Origin: Caulobacter sp. Root655
GTDB taxonomy: Bacteria; Pseudomonadota; Alphaproteobacteria; Caulobacterales; Caulobacteraceae
Length of the DNA: 55,781 nucleotides
Assembly (NCBI RefSeq): GCF_001427665.1
Contig: NZ_LMHC01000003.1
Location: 76,652-132,432 of the forward strand
Direction of reading: 5' to 3'
Both the position numbers and the translations under genes were made by a program. The notes under the pieces were generated by a model that saw only the letters and a list, made by a program, of their open reading frames with translations, was not told where the DNA came from and did no database searches. Position 1 is the stretch's first letter, and the number at the start of each line of letters is the position of its first letter. Below, in pieces: positions 28,280-35,791 of this stretch.

Positions 28280-28696
28280 ATGGCTTCGGCCAACAAATCC
28301 AAGCCGCGCGGCTCGAGTGGCCTGTTCTGGGACCTGCTGACGTTCGATCGGCTGGTCACGGGGCCGGTGATTCACCTGATCTACTGGTCCGGCCTGGGCG
28401 TCGTCGCCCTGTTCGCCTTTTCCGTGGTCGGCGCGGCCGTCGGCCTGGCGCTGAAGGAGCCCGGCCTGCAATCGCTGCTGCTGGCCTTGCCCGTGCTGGT
28501 GGCCGGCCTGCTGGTTTCCGCGGCCATGGTGCTGCTGTGGCGGGCGTTCTGCGAGTTCTACGTCGCCATCTTCCGCATCAGCGAGGATCTGCGCGCCCTG
28601 CGCCAGGCCAGCGACGCCGACCATGCGGTGGCGGCCGTGACGCGTCCCCCAGCTCAGGCCCCAGCTCAGGCCCCGGTTCAAAAGCCGACCGCCTGA
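28280..28696 (+). CDS. DUF4282 membrane protein
   Basis: 138-residue protein. A cytoplasmic start (GLFWDLLTFDRLVTGPVIHLIYWSGLG) runs into two transmembrane helices (VVALFAFSVVGAAVGLAL and LLLALPVLVAGLLVSAAMVLLW). A conserved RAFCEFYVAIFRISEDLRALR segment and a Pro/Ala-rich tail follow. This is the DUF4282 layout; function unknown. It is preceded by GAGGAGTGTCGG. It stands between a terminator and the XRE regulator gene. Confidence 0.85.
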   Translation: MASANKSKPRGSSGLFWDLLTFDRLVTGPVIHLIYWSGLGVVALFAFSVVGAAVGLALKEPGLQSLLLALPVLVAGLLVSAAMVLLWRAFCEFYVAIFRISEDLRALRQASDADHAVAAVTRPPAQAPAQAPVQKPTA

Positions 28697-28833
28697 GGCC
28701 TTTCGCCGGCGATCGGCGACCTGCGACCGAATGGCACAGCTTGCGGATAATGCGCCTTTATCCTTGAGGGGGCGGGCGTTTGTCGGCGTCTATGCGGCAG
28801 GAGACACGTCGCGTCTCCCGCCGGAGACGTCCC

Positions 28834-29256
28834 TTGGCCGCCGATCAAGAACCCCATCTCGTCGATATCCACGTCGGCGCCCGCATGCGGATGCGGCGCA
28901 AGGCGATGGGCCTGAGCCAGACCCAACTGGCCGAGAGCGTGGGCATCACCTTCCAGCAACTCCAGAAGTATGAACGCGGCGCCAACCGTGTCAGCGCCTC
29001 CAAGCTCTACGGCATGGCGGTGACCCTGCAGACCTCGGTGGCCTGGTTCTTCGACGGCCTGTCGCCCGACCTCGGCGGCCTGGCCGACCCGACTGACGAG
29101 CGGCGCACGCGGGCGTTGCAGCGTTTCATGCTGTCGAGCGAGGGCATCGAGCTGGCGATCCTGTTCCCGCAGGTCCCCGAGAAACAGCGCCGGCAGGTCC
29201 TGGCCCTGGCCCGGACGCTGAGCGACATCGGCGGCGAGGACGACGAGGAGGGGTGA
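28834..29256 (+). CDS. XRE-family transcriptional regulator
   Basis: About 140 residues. A Cro/CI helix-turn-helix near the N-terminus (VGARMRMRRKAMGLSQTQLAESVGITFQQLQKYERGANRVSASKLYGMAVTLQTSVAWFFDGL) is followed by an acidic helical C-terminus. The start is probably the TTG at 28834, which follows GGAGACG at good spacing and gives the usual family start; upstream in-frame TTG (28780) and ATG (28792) starts would add an Arg-rich extension. Such proteins are common single-domain repressors in Caulobacterales. It lies upstream of the amine-oxidase pair and may control it, but 147 bases and several TTAA motifs separate them. Confidence 0.87.
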   Translation: MAADQEPHLVDIHVGARMRMRRKAMGLSQTQLAESVGITFQQLQKYERGANRVSASKLYGMAVTLQTSVAWFFDGLSPDLGGLADPTDERRTRALQRFMLSSEGIELAILFPQVPEKQRRQVLALARTLSDIGGEDDEEG

Positions 29257-29403
29257 GGGCGCGCCAGCCGAAGGATCGATCGGCAACGGCGACTTCGCCC
29301 GGCGTCGCGGCGCGGGTAAGGATCGAGCGCTTAATCTTTGGTTGTGGATTGGTTAATTATCAATGTATGGTTAAGTTCCACGGATCACCGGGAACGAAGC
29401 GCC

Positions 29404-30078
29404 ATGACAGTCTTGCGATTGGGAGTGCTTACGCCGGCCATCCTTGGCCTGGCTCTATTCGCTAGTCCGCCCGTCAACGCCCAGCCTCGAGCGACGAGGC
29501 CGGCGGTCGTCCGGCCGATCGTGCGGCCGCTGCCGGTCAGGCGGCAGGTGGCGTCCGACGATGTTCCCGCGGCGCTGTCGCAAAGGGCGCGCGACCTGAC
29601 CGAGCGGGCGGCCGCGCCCCGGCGGCTGCTGGAAGGCCGGACGATCTACATCACCACGGAAAAGCTGCGGGTGAAGGCCGACAACGGCGAGGAGGGACGC
29701 CCGCTCTACCAGGTGACCCACTACCGCTACGTCGACGACACCGCCATCGTCAGCGTGGTCGATCTCGAACGCGGCGCGGTGTTGAACCAGCGCGAAGTCC
29801 CGCACCTGCCGGTCATGCTCACCGCCGAGGAACTGGCCCAGGCTCGGGAACTGGCCCTGGCCCAGCCGCCGGTGCGCGAGGCGCTGGCCCGCTATCCGAA
29901 CGTCACGGTCGAGCCCCTGCTCGTCCGGGTCGGCAATGACCGCGACCCCTGGTTCGGACACCGCGTCGTGCGCCTGCTGTTCCGGGTCGACCGGGACTAC
30001 CTCACCCGTCCGATCGTCTATGTCGACCTGACCACCCGCCGGGTGCAGATCGGCGAGGAGGCTCACCAACATGACTGA
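29404..30078 (+). CDS. secreted protein resembling the N3 domain of copper amine oxidases
   Basis: 224 residues. Signal peptide MTVLRLGVLTPAILGLALFASPPVNAQ, then an Arg/Pro-rich linker. From about residue 105 the pattern follows the N-terminal domains of copper amine oxidases: VSVVDLERGAVLNQREVP, LTAEELAQARELALAQPPVREAL, then VRLLFRVDRD and RPIVYVDLTTRRVQIGEE. In full-length enzymes these features lie just before the catalytic domain, and the next gene is that catalytic domain. The two genes overlap by 8 bases (ATGACTGA) in different frames, and each has its own signal peptide. I infer the two chains associate in the periplasm. Identification is by remembered family patterns; alone, this protein might be annotated as hypothetical. 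Confidence 0.75.
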   Translation: MTVLRLGVLTPAILGLALFASPPVNAQPRATRPAVVRPIVRPLPVRRQVASDDVPAALSQRARDLTERAAAPRRLLEGRTIYITTEKLRVKADNGEEGRPLYQVTHYRYVDDTAIVSVVDLERGAVLNQREVPHLPVMLTAEELAQARELALAQPPVREALARYPNVTVEPLLVRVGNDRDPWFGHRVVRLLFRVDRDYLTRPIVYVDLTTRRVQIGEEAHQHD

Positions 30079-31249
30079 GACCAACGCCCCGGCGCGCCGG
30101 ATCAAGGCCGCGCTGTCGAGCCTGCTCGCCCCGCTGGCGGTGGCCGGTCTGCTGGCCGGCGGGGCGCTGCTCGCCCCCCGGTCGGCGCTCGCCCAGCCCT
30201 GTCCGACGTTCACCGCCACGCCCGGCCTGCCGGCCGACACCGTGGAGCAGCAGTTTCCGGCGAGTGGCCCGATGCGCACCGCCTGGCGGGTGCGCTTCGC
30301 CCACGCCACCGGCAAGGGGCTGTACGTCACGGGGGCCTGGTTCAAGAAGTCGCCCAACGCGCCCTGGATGCGGGTGCTGTGGGACGCCCGCCTGGCCGAC
30401 ATCTTCGTGCCCTACCACCCGGGCACGCCGCGCTACTACGACCTGACCAATTTCAACTTCCCGCTGGTGCCCGCCACCGCCCAGGACGCCGGCCCGTGCG
30501 GCAAGATCATCGACGGCAAGGTGATCCACGAGGTGGCCTCGACCGGCGTGCTGTGGAAGGACGACCAGGCCGTCGCCTACGGCCAGGAACTGGCCCTGTG
30601 GGCCACCCTGGACTCGGCCAACTACAACTACATCATGCGCTATGGCTTCCGCGACGACGGCACCATCGCCCTGCGCCTGGGCGCCACGTCGCGCAACCTG
30701 CCGGGCCACGAATATATGGGCCACATGCACAACGGCCTGTGGCGCATCGACATGGACCTGAACGGCGCGCCGGCCGATTCCGCCTTCGAATACTCCCACG
30801 TCGAGAACACCGGCAGCGTCGTGGCCACCGACGGTGTGGCGCCCTTCAACGGCGGCAAGGAGGGCGGCATAGACGTCAACCCCTTGAAGTTCACGGAGGT
30901 GCACGTTCGCGACGCCTCCACCAACGCCGCGGGCAAACCGATCAGCTACGAGTTCCGCCCTGTCCGGTTCGGCGCGCCCCGCCACGAGGAGCCGTTCGCC
31001 CACCACGACTTCTGGGTGACCCGCTATCACGGCTCCGAGCTGCTCTACGATCTCCCCGCCCTGGCCAACGGCGAGTCGGTGACCAATGGCGACCTCGTCG
31101 TCTGGCACATCAGCCCGCTGCACCACGACCCGCGCGACGAGGACGGCCATTTCGAGGGGCCGTTGTGGAAGGGCGTGGCGCTGTTGATGTGGGGCGGCGT
31201 CGACATCCGGCCGCGCAACCTCTTCGACGGAACGCCGATGTTCCCGTAG
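30071..31249 (+). CDS. copper amine oxidase catalytic-domain protein, lacking N-domains
   Basis: 392 residues; normal enzymes have about 640-750. A signal peptide (to ALAQ, about residue 42) is followed by the catalytic beta-sandwich. Landmarks match the family: LADIFVPY (108-115), SANYNY with the cofactor-forming Tyr185, HMH (His218, His220) and LHHDPRDED (His352) as copper ligands, HHDFWVTRY, and VDIRPRNLFDGTPMF at the end. Family members oxidise primary amines with copper and topaquinone. Two changes are odd: the residue in the place of the catalytic-base Asp (14 after the Tyr of VPY) is Asn129, and the Asp/Glu after the cofactor Tyr is Asn186. It may be inactive or do altered chemistry. 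It overlaps the N3-like gene by 8 bases. Confidence 0.88.
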   Translation: MTETNAPARRIKAALSSLLAPLAVAGLLAGGALLAPRSALAQPCPTFTATPGLPADTVEQQFPASGPMRTAWRVRFAHATGKGLYVTGAWFKKSPNAPWMRVLWDARLADIFVPYHPGTPRYYDLTNFNFPLVPATAQDAGPCGKIIDGKVIHEVASTGVLWKDDQAVAYGQELALWATLDSANYNYIMRYGFRDDGTIALRLGATSRNLPGHEYMGHMHNGLWRIDMDLNGAPADSAFEYSHVENTGSVVATDGVAPFNGGKEGGIDVNPLKFTEVHVRDASTNAAGKPISYEFRPVRFGAPRHEEPFAHHDFWVTRYHGSELLYDLPALANGESVTNGDLVVWHISPLHHDPRDEDGHFEGPLWKGVALLMWGGVDIRPRNLFDGTPMFP

Positions 31250-31300
31250 GGGGGGCTAGCTGACCCAGGCGCCGCGAGCGTTTGTTCAACTCAAAAACTC

Positions 31301-31391
31301 CGTCATCCCCCGCTTCATGCGGGGGACCCAAGCGGCGCCGGACATGGCGTCAGACCCAGCTTGGGTCCCCCGAACAAGTCGGGGGATGACG
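31301..31391. repeat. intergenic palindrome, family E copy 1
   Basis: Arms CGTCATCCCCCGCTTCATGC / GGGGGATGACG, with inner GGGACCCAAGC and GCTTGGGTCCC. It lies between the convergent amine-oxidase and xylanase genes. The second copy is in the same orientation at 32485-32566, so the xylanase gene is bracketed by direct copies. Confidence 0.85.
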
Positions 31392-31417
31392 AATGGAGGT
31401 GGGCGCTCGAAAACGCT

Positions 31418-32476
31418 CTACCCCCGGAACGCCTCGACCAGCGCCGCCGCGCCGGCCTTGGGGCGGCCGGCGTCGTCGAACGGGGCCGGGGCGTCGGCGG
31501 CGTTTTCCTTCTTCAGCCAGGAGTCCTGGTCGCGCAGGCCCCACAGGGTGAAGGCGAAGCGCTGGCTGGCCGGCAGGTCCATGAGCGCCTCGGCGGCCTC
31601 GGCATAGACGGCGGCCTGGCGGCGCCGCAGCTCGTCGCGGGACAGGAGCTTGTTCTGCGACCGGGTCAGGGAGACGTCGAGCTCCGAGACGTGGACGGGC
31701 AGGCCCAGGCTGGCCAGCTCGCGGATCGACCGGCCGATCTCGCCCGGCGCGATGTCGGCCGCCACGTGCATCTGGGTGCCCAGGCCGGTCAGCGGCGCGC
31801 CCGAGGCCAGCAGCCGCTCGGCCAGCTTCAGGAAGGTGGCCCGTTTCCTGGGGTAGTATTCGAGATTGTAGTCGTTGAGCAGCAGGGCCGCGTGCGGGTC
31901 GGCCTCGCGGGCCGTGCGATAGGCCAGGGCGATGTGCTCGAAGGCCCCCAGGCGTTGCGACCACAGGCTGTCGCGCCAGCCGTCGCCGTCCTCGGCCACC
32001 GCCTCGTTGACCACGTCCCAGCCGACCACCTGGCCGCGATAGCGCCCGGCCACGGCCAGGATGTAGTTGCGATAGGCGTCGACGAAGCTGATCCGGCCCT
32101 CGTCCAGCCTGGCGAAGGCGTCGGGGGCCTGGGCGTACCAGACCAGGGTGTGGCCCAGCAGGGCCATGCCGTGGGCGCGGGCGAAGGCGGCGATGCGGTC
32201 GGGGGCGTCGAAGCGGAAGGAGCCGTCCGGCTGGACGACATATTCCATCTTCATCTCCCACTCGGGGGTCAGCTGGCTGACCTCGCGGGTCAGCAGGGCC
32301 GACAGGGCGGGATCGCCCAGATGCAGGGCCTGGACGCAGGCTCCGACCCGGACCGGGGCGACGGCCTTGAGCGGCGGCAGGTCGGCGGGAACCGGCTGGC
32401 CCTGGGCCTTGGGACCGCAGGCGGCGACGGCGAGGGCTCCGGCCACGACCGTCCTTCGGCTGAATTTCGAACCCAT
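31418..32476 (-). CDS. endo-1,4-beta-xylanase, GH10, Tat-type lipoprotein
   Basis: 352-residue glycosidase that would cut the xylan backbone with retention. The signal peptide has Arg-Arg (SRRTVV) and a lipobox ending at Cys20 (AVAACG), so it is probably exported folded and lipid-anchored. The GH10 barrel has LGHTLVWYAQ, the acid/base Glu158 in GWDVVNEAV, LLLNDYNLEYY and the nucleophile Glu265 in VHVSELDVS. FTLWGLRDQDSW is the closing motif. The ATG at 32476 is the only start giving this signal peptide. Copies of palindrome E flank the gene, the upstream one ending only 8 bases from the start codon. It sits between the amine oxidase and fliJ, breaking no recognisable operon. Confidence 0.95.
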   Translation of the reverse strand: MGSKFSRRTVVAGALAVAACGPKAQGQPVPADLPPLKAVAPVRVGACVQALHLGDPALSALLTREVSQLTPEWEMKMEYVVQPDGSFRFDAPDRIAAFARAHGMALLGHTLVWYAQAPDAFARLDEGRISFVDAYRNYILAVAGRYRGQVVGWDVVNEAVAEDGDGWRDSLWSQRLGAFEHIALAYRTAREADPHAALLLNDYNLEYYPRKRATFLKLAERLLASGAPLTGLGTQMHVAADIAPGEIGRSIRELASLGLPVHVSELDVSLTRSQNKLLSRDELRRRQAAVYAEAAEALMDLPASQRFAFTLWGLRDQDSWLKKENAADAPAPFDDAGRPKAGAAALVEAFRG

Positions 32477-32484
32477 CCCACGCT

Positions 32485-32566
32485 CGTCATCCCCCGCTTT
32501 ATGCGGGGGACCCAAGCTGGGTTGGCCGACATGGCTTGGGTCCCCCGAACAAGTCGGGGGATGACG
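32485..32566. repeat. intergenic palindrome, family E copy 2
   Basis: Nearly the same arms as copy 1 (CGTCATCCCCCGCTT / GGGGGATGACG), separated by a shorter loop. It is in the same orientation as copy 1 and lies between the xylanase start and the fliJ stop. Confidence 0.85.
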
Positions 32567-32591
32567 ATCTGAATAGATCGAGAGCGGAGGC

Positions 32592-33014
32592 CTACCGCCC
32601 ACCGGCCGCCGCCCGGCGCAGGCCCAGCTCGTCCAGGGCGGCGATCTCCAGCTTGCCGACCAGCTTGGCCCGGGCGACCTTGGCGGCCTCGGCGACGTGC
32701 TCGTACTTCTTGAGGCTCTCGAAGGCCATGGCCAGGGCGTCGCGGGCCCCGGCCTCCTCGATCAGGGTCTGGTCGATCTCCAGCAGGGCCTGGTCGCGGC
32801 GGATCTTGGAGCCCTGGCGAAAGCCGATCATGTACCAGCCGGCCTGGACGTCGCCCTGGGCCTGGAGGGCCTCGGCCTCGGACTCGGCGTCCAGCATGGC
32901 CACCTTCATCTCGGCGGCCTGGCGGCGGTCGACGATCTCGGCCAAGCGCTTCTGCAGCGTCTCGACCTCGTGGTTCGAGATGCGGATCAGCGAGGCGGCC
33001 CAGTTGCTGGCCAT
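32592..33014 (-). CDS. fliJ: flagellar export protein FliJ
   Basis: 140-residue, mainly alpha-helical coiled-coil protein (NHEVETLQKRLAEIVDRRQAAEMKVAMLDAESEAEAL, then a second long helix). FliJ forms the central stalk of the FliI ATPase ring and couples export to proton flow. The start ATG overlaps the fliI stop region (33014), the usual fliI-fliJ coupling. FliJ sequences diverge quickly, so gene order and helical form carry much of the evidence. Confidence 0.9.
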   Translation of the reverse strand: MASNWAASLIRISNHEVETLQKRLAEIVDRRQAAEMKVAMLDAESEAEALQAQGDVQAGWYMIGFRQGSKIRRDQALLEIDQTLIEEAGARDALAMAFESLKKYEHVAEAAKVARAKLVGKLEIAALDELGLRRAAAGGR

Positions 33015-34351
33015 CAGGCGGCGTCACTCTGCAGGATGTGGGCGAGGTAGCCGAAGCTGTCGTCGAGGCTGGTGGCCTCGTCCTTGTCCTGGCCCAGGAA
33101 GGCTTCGACGGCGGGGTTCAGGCGGATGGCGCGGTCGATCACCGGGTCGGCCCCGGCGCGATAGGCGCCGATGCGGATCAGCTCTTCCATGTTGGCGTAG
33201 GCGGCCATGGTCTGGCGGGCCATCTTGACGACCTCGCGCTCTTCCATCGTCTGGCAGCCGGGCATGGTCCGGCTGATGGACTTGAGGACGTTGATCGCCG
33301 GGAAGCGGCCGCGCTCGGCGATGGCCCGCTCCATGACGATGTGGCCGTCCAGGATGCCCCGGGTGGCGTCGGCGATCGGCTCGTTGTGGTCGTCGCCGTC
33401 GACCAGCACCGTGAACAGGGCGGTGATCGGCCCGGCCGTGGTGCCATCGGCGCGGATCGGCCCGGGACCGGCCCGCTCCAGCAGCTTGGGCAGTTCGGTG
33501 AAGACGGTGGGGGTGTAGCCCTTGGTGGTCGGCGGCTCGCCGGCGGCCAGGCCGATCTCGCGCTGGGCCATGGCGAAGCGGGTCACCGAGTCCATCAGGC
33601 AAAGCACTTCTTGATCCTGGTCGCGCAGGTATTCGCAGATCGCCAGGGTCATGTAGGCGGCCTGGCGGCGGGTCAGGGCCGGCTCGTCCGAGGTGGCGAC
33701 CACGACGATGGCGCGCTTGAGGCCCTCCTCGCCGAGGGTCTCCTCGATGAATTCGCGGACCTCGCGGCCCCGCTCGCCGATCAGGCCGACGACGACGGCG
33801 TCGCAGGTGGCTTCTTTCGCGAGCATCGACAGCAGCACCGACTTGCCGACCCCCGAGCCTGCGAAGATGCCCAGGCGCTGGCCCCGGCAGGTGGTGGTGA
33901 AGACGTTCATCGATCGCACGCCCAGGTCCAGGCGCTCGCCCACCCGGCCACGGGCATGGGCCGGCGGCGGGGGGGCCTTCAGCGGGTAGGGGACCTCGCC
34001 CTGCGGCAGCGGCCCCAGGCCGTCGATCGGCTCGCCGAAGGCGTTGATGATCCGGCCCAGCCAGGCCTTGGTCGGGCGCACGGTGGCGCCCTCGGGCATG
34101 ATGCGGATCTCGGCCCCGGGGGCGACGCCTTCGACCGGGCCGAACGGCATCAGCAGGGCGCGGGTTTCGCGGAAGCCGACCACCTCGGCCGGCAAGACCG
34201 GCAGGCCCAACCGGTCGATCTCGACCCGCGCGCCGATCGCCAGGCGCGTCAGCCCGCCGCGGGCCTCGATCAGGAGGCCGTTCACGGCGGCGACGCGACC
34301 GGAAATGGTCAGCGGGTCGATACGTTCGACGGCGGCGATCAGGCTGCGCAA
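33014..34351 (-). CDS. fliI: flagellum-specific export ATPase FliI
   Basis: 445-residue F1-beta-like ATPase that unfolds and feeds substrates to the export gate. Walker A is AGSGVGKS (164-171), with [13 protein letters not shown] and Walker B region [35 protein letters not shown]. The start is a TTG at 34351 ([25 protein letters not shown]), with GGGG eight bases upstream; no ATG gives the family N-terminus. It is co-transcribed with fliJ. Upstream are several TTAA motifs including TTAACCAT on the minus strand (34429-34422), in keeping with CtrA control. Confidence 0.96.
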   Translation of the reverse strand: MRSLIAAVERIDPLTISGRVAAVNGLLIEARGGLTRLAIGARVEIDRLGLPVLPAEVVGFRETRALLMPFGPVEGVAPGAEIRIMPEGATVRPTKAWLGRIINAFGEPIDGLGPLPQGEVPYPLKAPPPPAHARGRVGERLDLGVRSMNVFTTTCRGQRLGIFAGSGVGKSVLLSMLAKEATCDAVVVGLIGERGREVREFIEETLGEEGLKRAIVVVATSDEPALTRRQAAYMTLAICEYLRDQDQEVLCLMDSVTRFAMAQREIGLAAGEPPTTKGYTPTVFTELPKLLERAGPGPIRADGTTAGPITALFTVLVDGDDHNEPIADATRGILDGHIVMERAIAERGRFPAINVLKSISRTMPGCQTMEEREVVKMARQTMAAYANMEELIRIGAYRAGADPVIDRAIRLNPAVEAFLGQDKDEATSLDDSFGYLAHILQSDAA

Positions 34352-34395
34352 GCAGAGTACCCCAGCAACTCAACGCCAAGCTTTGGGCCCTCGGC

Positions 34396-34453
34396 GTTAA
34401 TGGGCAGTGAAGTAGACCGACATGGTTAATTGGCTGTTGAGGTTTGCGGTTAA
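34396..34453 (-). promoter_or_regulatory. fliI upstream region with TTAA(C) motifs
   Basis: On the minus strand there are three TTAAC elements: TTAACC at 34453-34448, TTAACCAT at 34429-34422 and TTAAC at 34400-34396. TTAACCAT also occurs upstream of ctrA and of the M23 peptidase gene. It fits CtrA-dependent transcription of fliI-fliJ, but no TTAA-N7-TTAA box is seen. Confidence 0.45.
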
Positions 34454-34492
34454 GCGAGGGGGCTGCGTCCTTGTGTCCTGGGCCACTACCCT

Positions 34493-34524
34493 CCGCTCAT
34501 CCCGGCGAAAGTCGGGATGAGCGG
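34493..34524. repeat. short inverted repeat
   Basis: CCGCTCATCCCGGC / GTCGGGATGAGCGG. A related half occurs at 3366-3389, after the small hypothetical gene, so this is a further small repeat type. Confidence 0.6.
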
Positions 34525-34573
34525 ATCGCGGCTATGGCTTGTTGCTTCTCGTTGAAACGCAGCTCTCCCACCG

Positions 34574-34660
34574 CCGTTTTCCCGGCGAAGGCCGGGACCC
34601 AGATTCATCCAGAGCGGCTCGTGGGCTTCACCTGGGCCCCGGCCTTCGCCGGGGAAACGG
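34574..34660. repeat. intergenic palindrome, family B copy 2 (inverted)
   Basis: 87-bp core identical in layout to 7350-7436 but in the opposite orientation (CCGTTTTCCCGGCGAAGG ... CCTTCGCCGGGGAAACGG). It lies between the fliI start region and the following hydrolase stop. Confidence 0.85.
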
Positions 34661-34698
34661 AGAGGGCGACGACGATTCAGAAACGAAAAACCGCATTC

Positions 34699-35670
34699 TT
34701 AAGGCGCCAGCTCCCGGGTGAAGAACCCCACCACCTTGGCGTCGAAATCGCGGTGGAACGCCGCCCGGTCGAACCCCGGCGCGCTGGAGCAGATGAAGGC
34801 CGCCGACACCTGGTTGGCGTCGTTGCACGGGGTGAGGAAGTCGAAGTGCCCGGCCTTGGCCACCAGGTGGTAATCGGGGGCCTTGGGCAGGTGGGCGCGC
34901 ACCGCCGTGGCGTAGTCCGGATCGGGCAGGATCTTGTCGTCGGCGGCTCGCCACAGCTGGAGGGGCAGGGTCACCCGGCTGACGTCCAGGGTGTAGCCCA
35001 TGGCCGGGGCGGCGGAGACCACGGCCCTGATGCGGGCGTCGTGGACCCAGGTCGCGCTCAGGGCGTCGGCGGGCGGCGGACGATCCTTGGTCAGCTTGCA
35101 GTCGAAATAGTCCGGGTGCGCCTGGCAGTGGGGCGCGACCTTGGTCAGGTCGGGGGTGGCCCCGGCCGCCACCAGCACGGTGAAGCCGCCGGACGAGAAG
35201 CCGAAGGCCCCGACCCGGTCCGGATCGATGGCGGCCTTCATCGGCGCGGCGGTCAGCATGTAGTCGATCAGCAGCGACAGCTGGCGCGGCCGGTTGGCCA
35301 TGTCGGTGGCCCGGCTCTGGTCCTGGTAGTTGTCGCCGACATGGGTCAGGGCGGCGACCACGAAACCGGCCTGGGCCAGGGCCTGGGCGGTGTCGGCATG
35401 GCCGCCGAAGAAGCCGCCGTTGCCGTGCGACATGACGACCAGCGGCAGGTGGTCGCCGACCAGCGGCGCGCCCCGGGCCACGGTCTGCGCCCCGATGCCC
35501 AGGGTCATAGGCGCGGCCGGGGCGTCGGTCGGGTACCAGACGCCGACGGTGATCGGCGGGCCTCGCGGGTCGGGGACCTGGACCACGGTGAAGCCGGCGT
35601 TCGCGGCCAGGGCCGGCGACGCCAGGGCCAGGGCCGCCAGCGGGGCCAGGAGAAGAGAGCGGATCGACAT
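34699..35670 (-). CDS. secreted alpha/beta-hydrolase (PAF-acetylhydrolase / dienelactone-hydrolase-like)
   Basis: 323 residues. Signal peptide MSIRSLLLAPLAALALASPALA, then the hydrolase fold. Features are VGVWYPTD, the oxyanion strand LPLVVMSHGNGGFFGGHADTAQALAQAGFVVAALTH, nucleophile Ser159 in GAFGFSSGG, and the His in AKAGHFDF near the end. Cys pairs (PHCQAHPDYFDC, TPCND ... AFIC) suggest periplasmic disulfides. This resembles the COG4188 family of predicted dienelactone or platelet-activating-factor-type hydrolases; the true substrate is unknown. The ATG at 35670 follows GAGGACG. It diverges from the LytTR regulator, whose operator-like repeat lies in the shared gap. Confidence 0.87.
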   Translation of the reverse strand: MSIRSLLLAPLAALALASPALAANAGFTVVQVPDPRGPPITVGVWYPTDAPAAPMTLGIGAQTVARGAPLVGDHLPLVVMSHGNGGFFGGHADTAQALAQAGFVVAALTHVGDNYQDQSRATDMANRPRQLSLLIDYMLTAAPMKAAIDPDRVGAFGFSSGGFTVLVAAGATPDLTKVAPHCQAHPDYFDCKLTKDRPPPADALSATWVHDARIRAVVSAAPAMGYTLDVSRVTLPLQLWRAADDKILPDPDYATAVRAHLPKAPDYHLVAKAGHFDFLTPCNDANQVSAAFICSSAPGFDRAAFHRDFDAKVVGFFTRELAP

Positions 35671-35737
35671 GGACGTCCTCTGCGGGTGAAACACCGGCAA
35701 GGGATGAGGCGGCGCGCGGCGCGGCGCCACGCCGTCT

Positions 35738-35777
35738 TCGCGAACGGGCGAACGGGTTCGCGAACCGGCGAACCCGC
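35738..35777. promoter_or_regulatory. 20-bp direct repeat, possible LytTR operator
   Basis: Two adjacent 20-bp units, each beginning TTCGCGAAC and containing GGCGAAC, agree at 17 of 20 positions. They lie 15 bases before the LytTR start. LytTR proteins bind direct repeats about two helical turns apart, so autoregulation is plausible. Confidence 0.6.
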
Positions 35778-35791
35778 GTTATAGCAAAGCC

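Noticed and set aside
29404..31249. A simple frameshift in a single copper amine oxidase gene
   Set aside because: Each part has its own start, ribosome context and signal peptide, and the break lies at a domain border, so a genuine split is more likely than a sequencing error or recent mutation.
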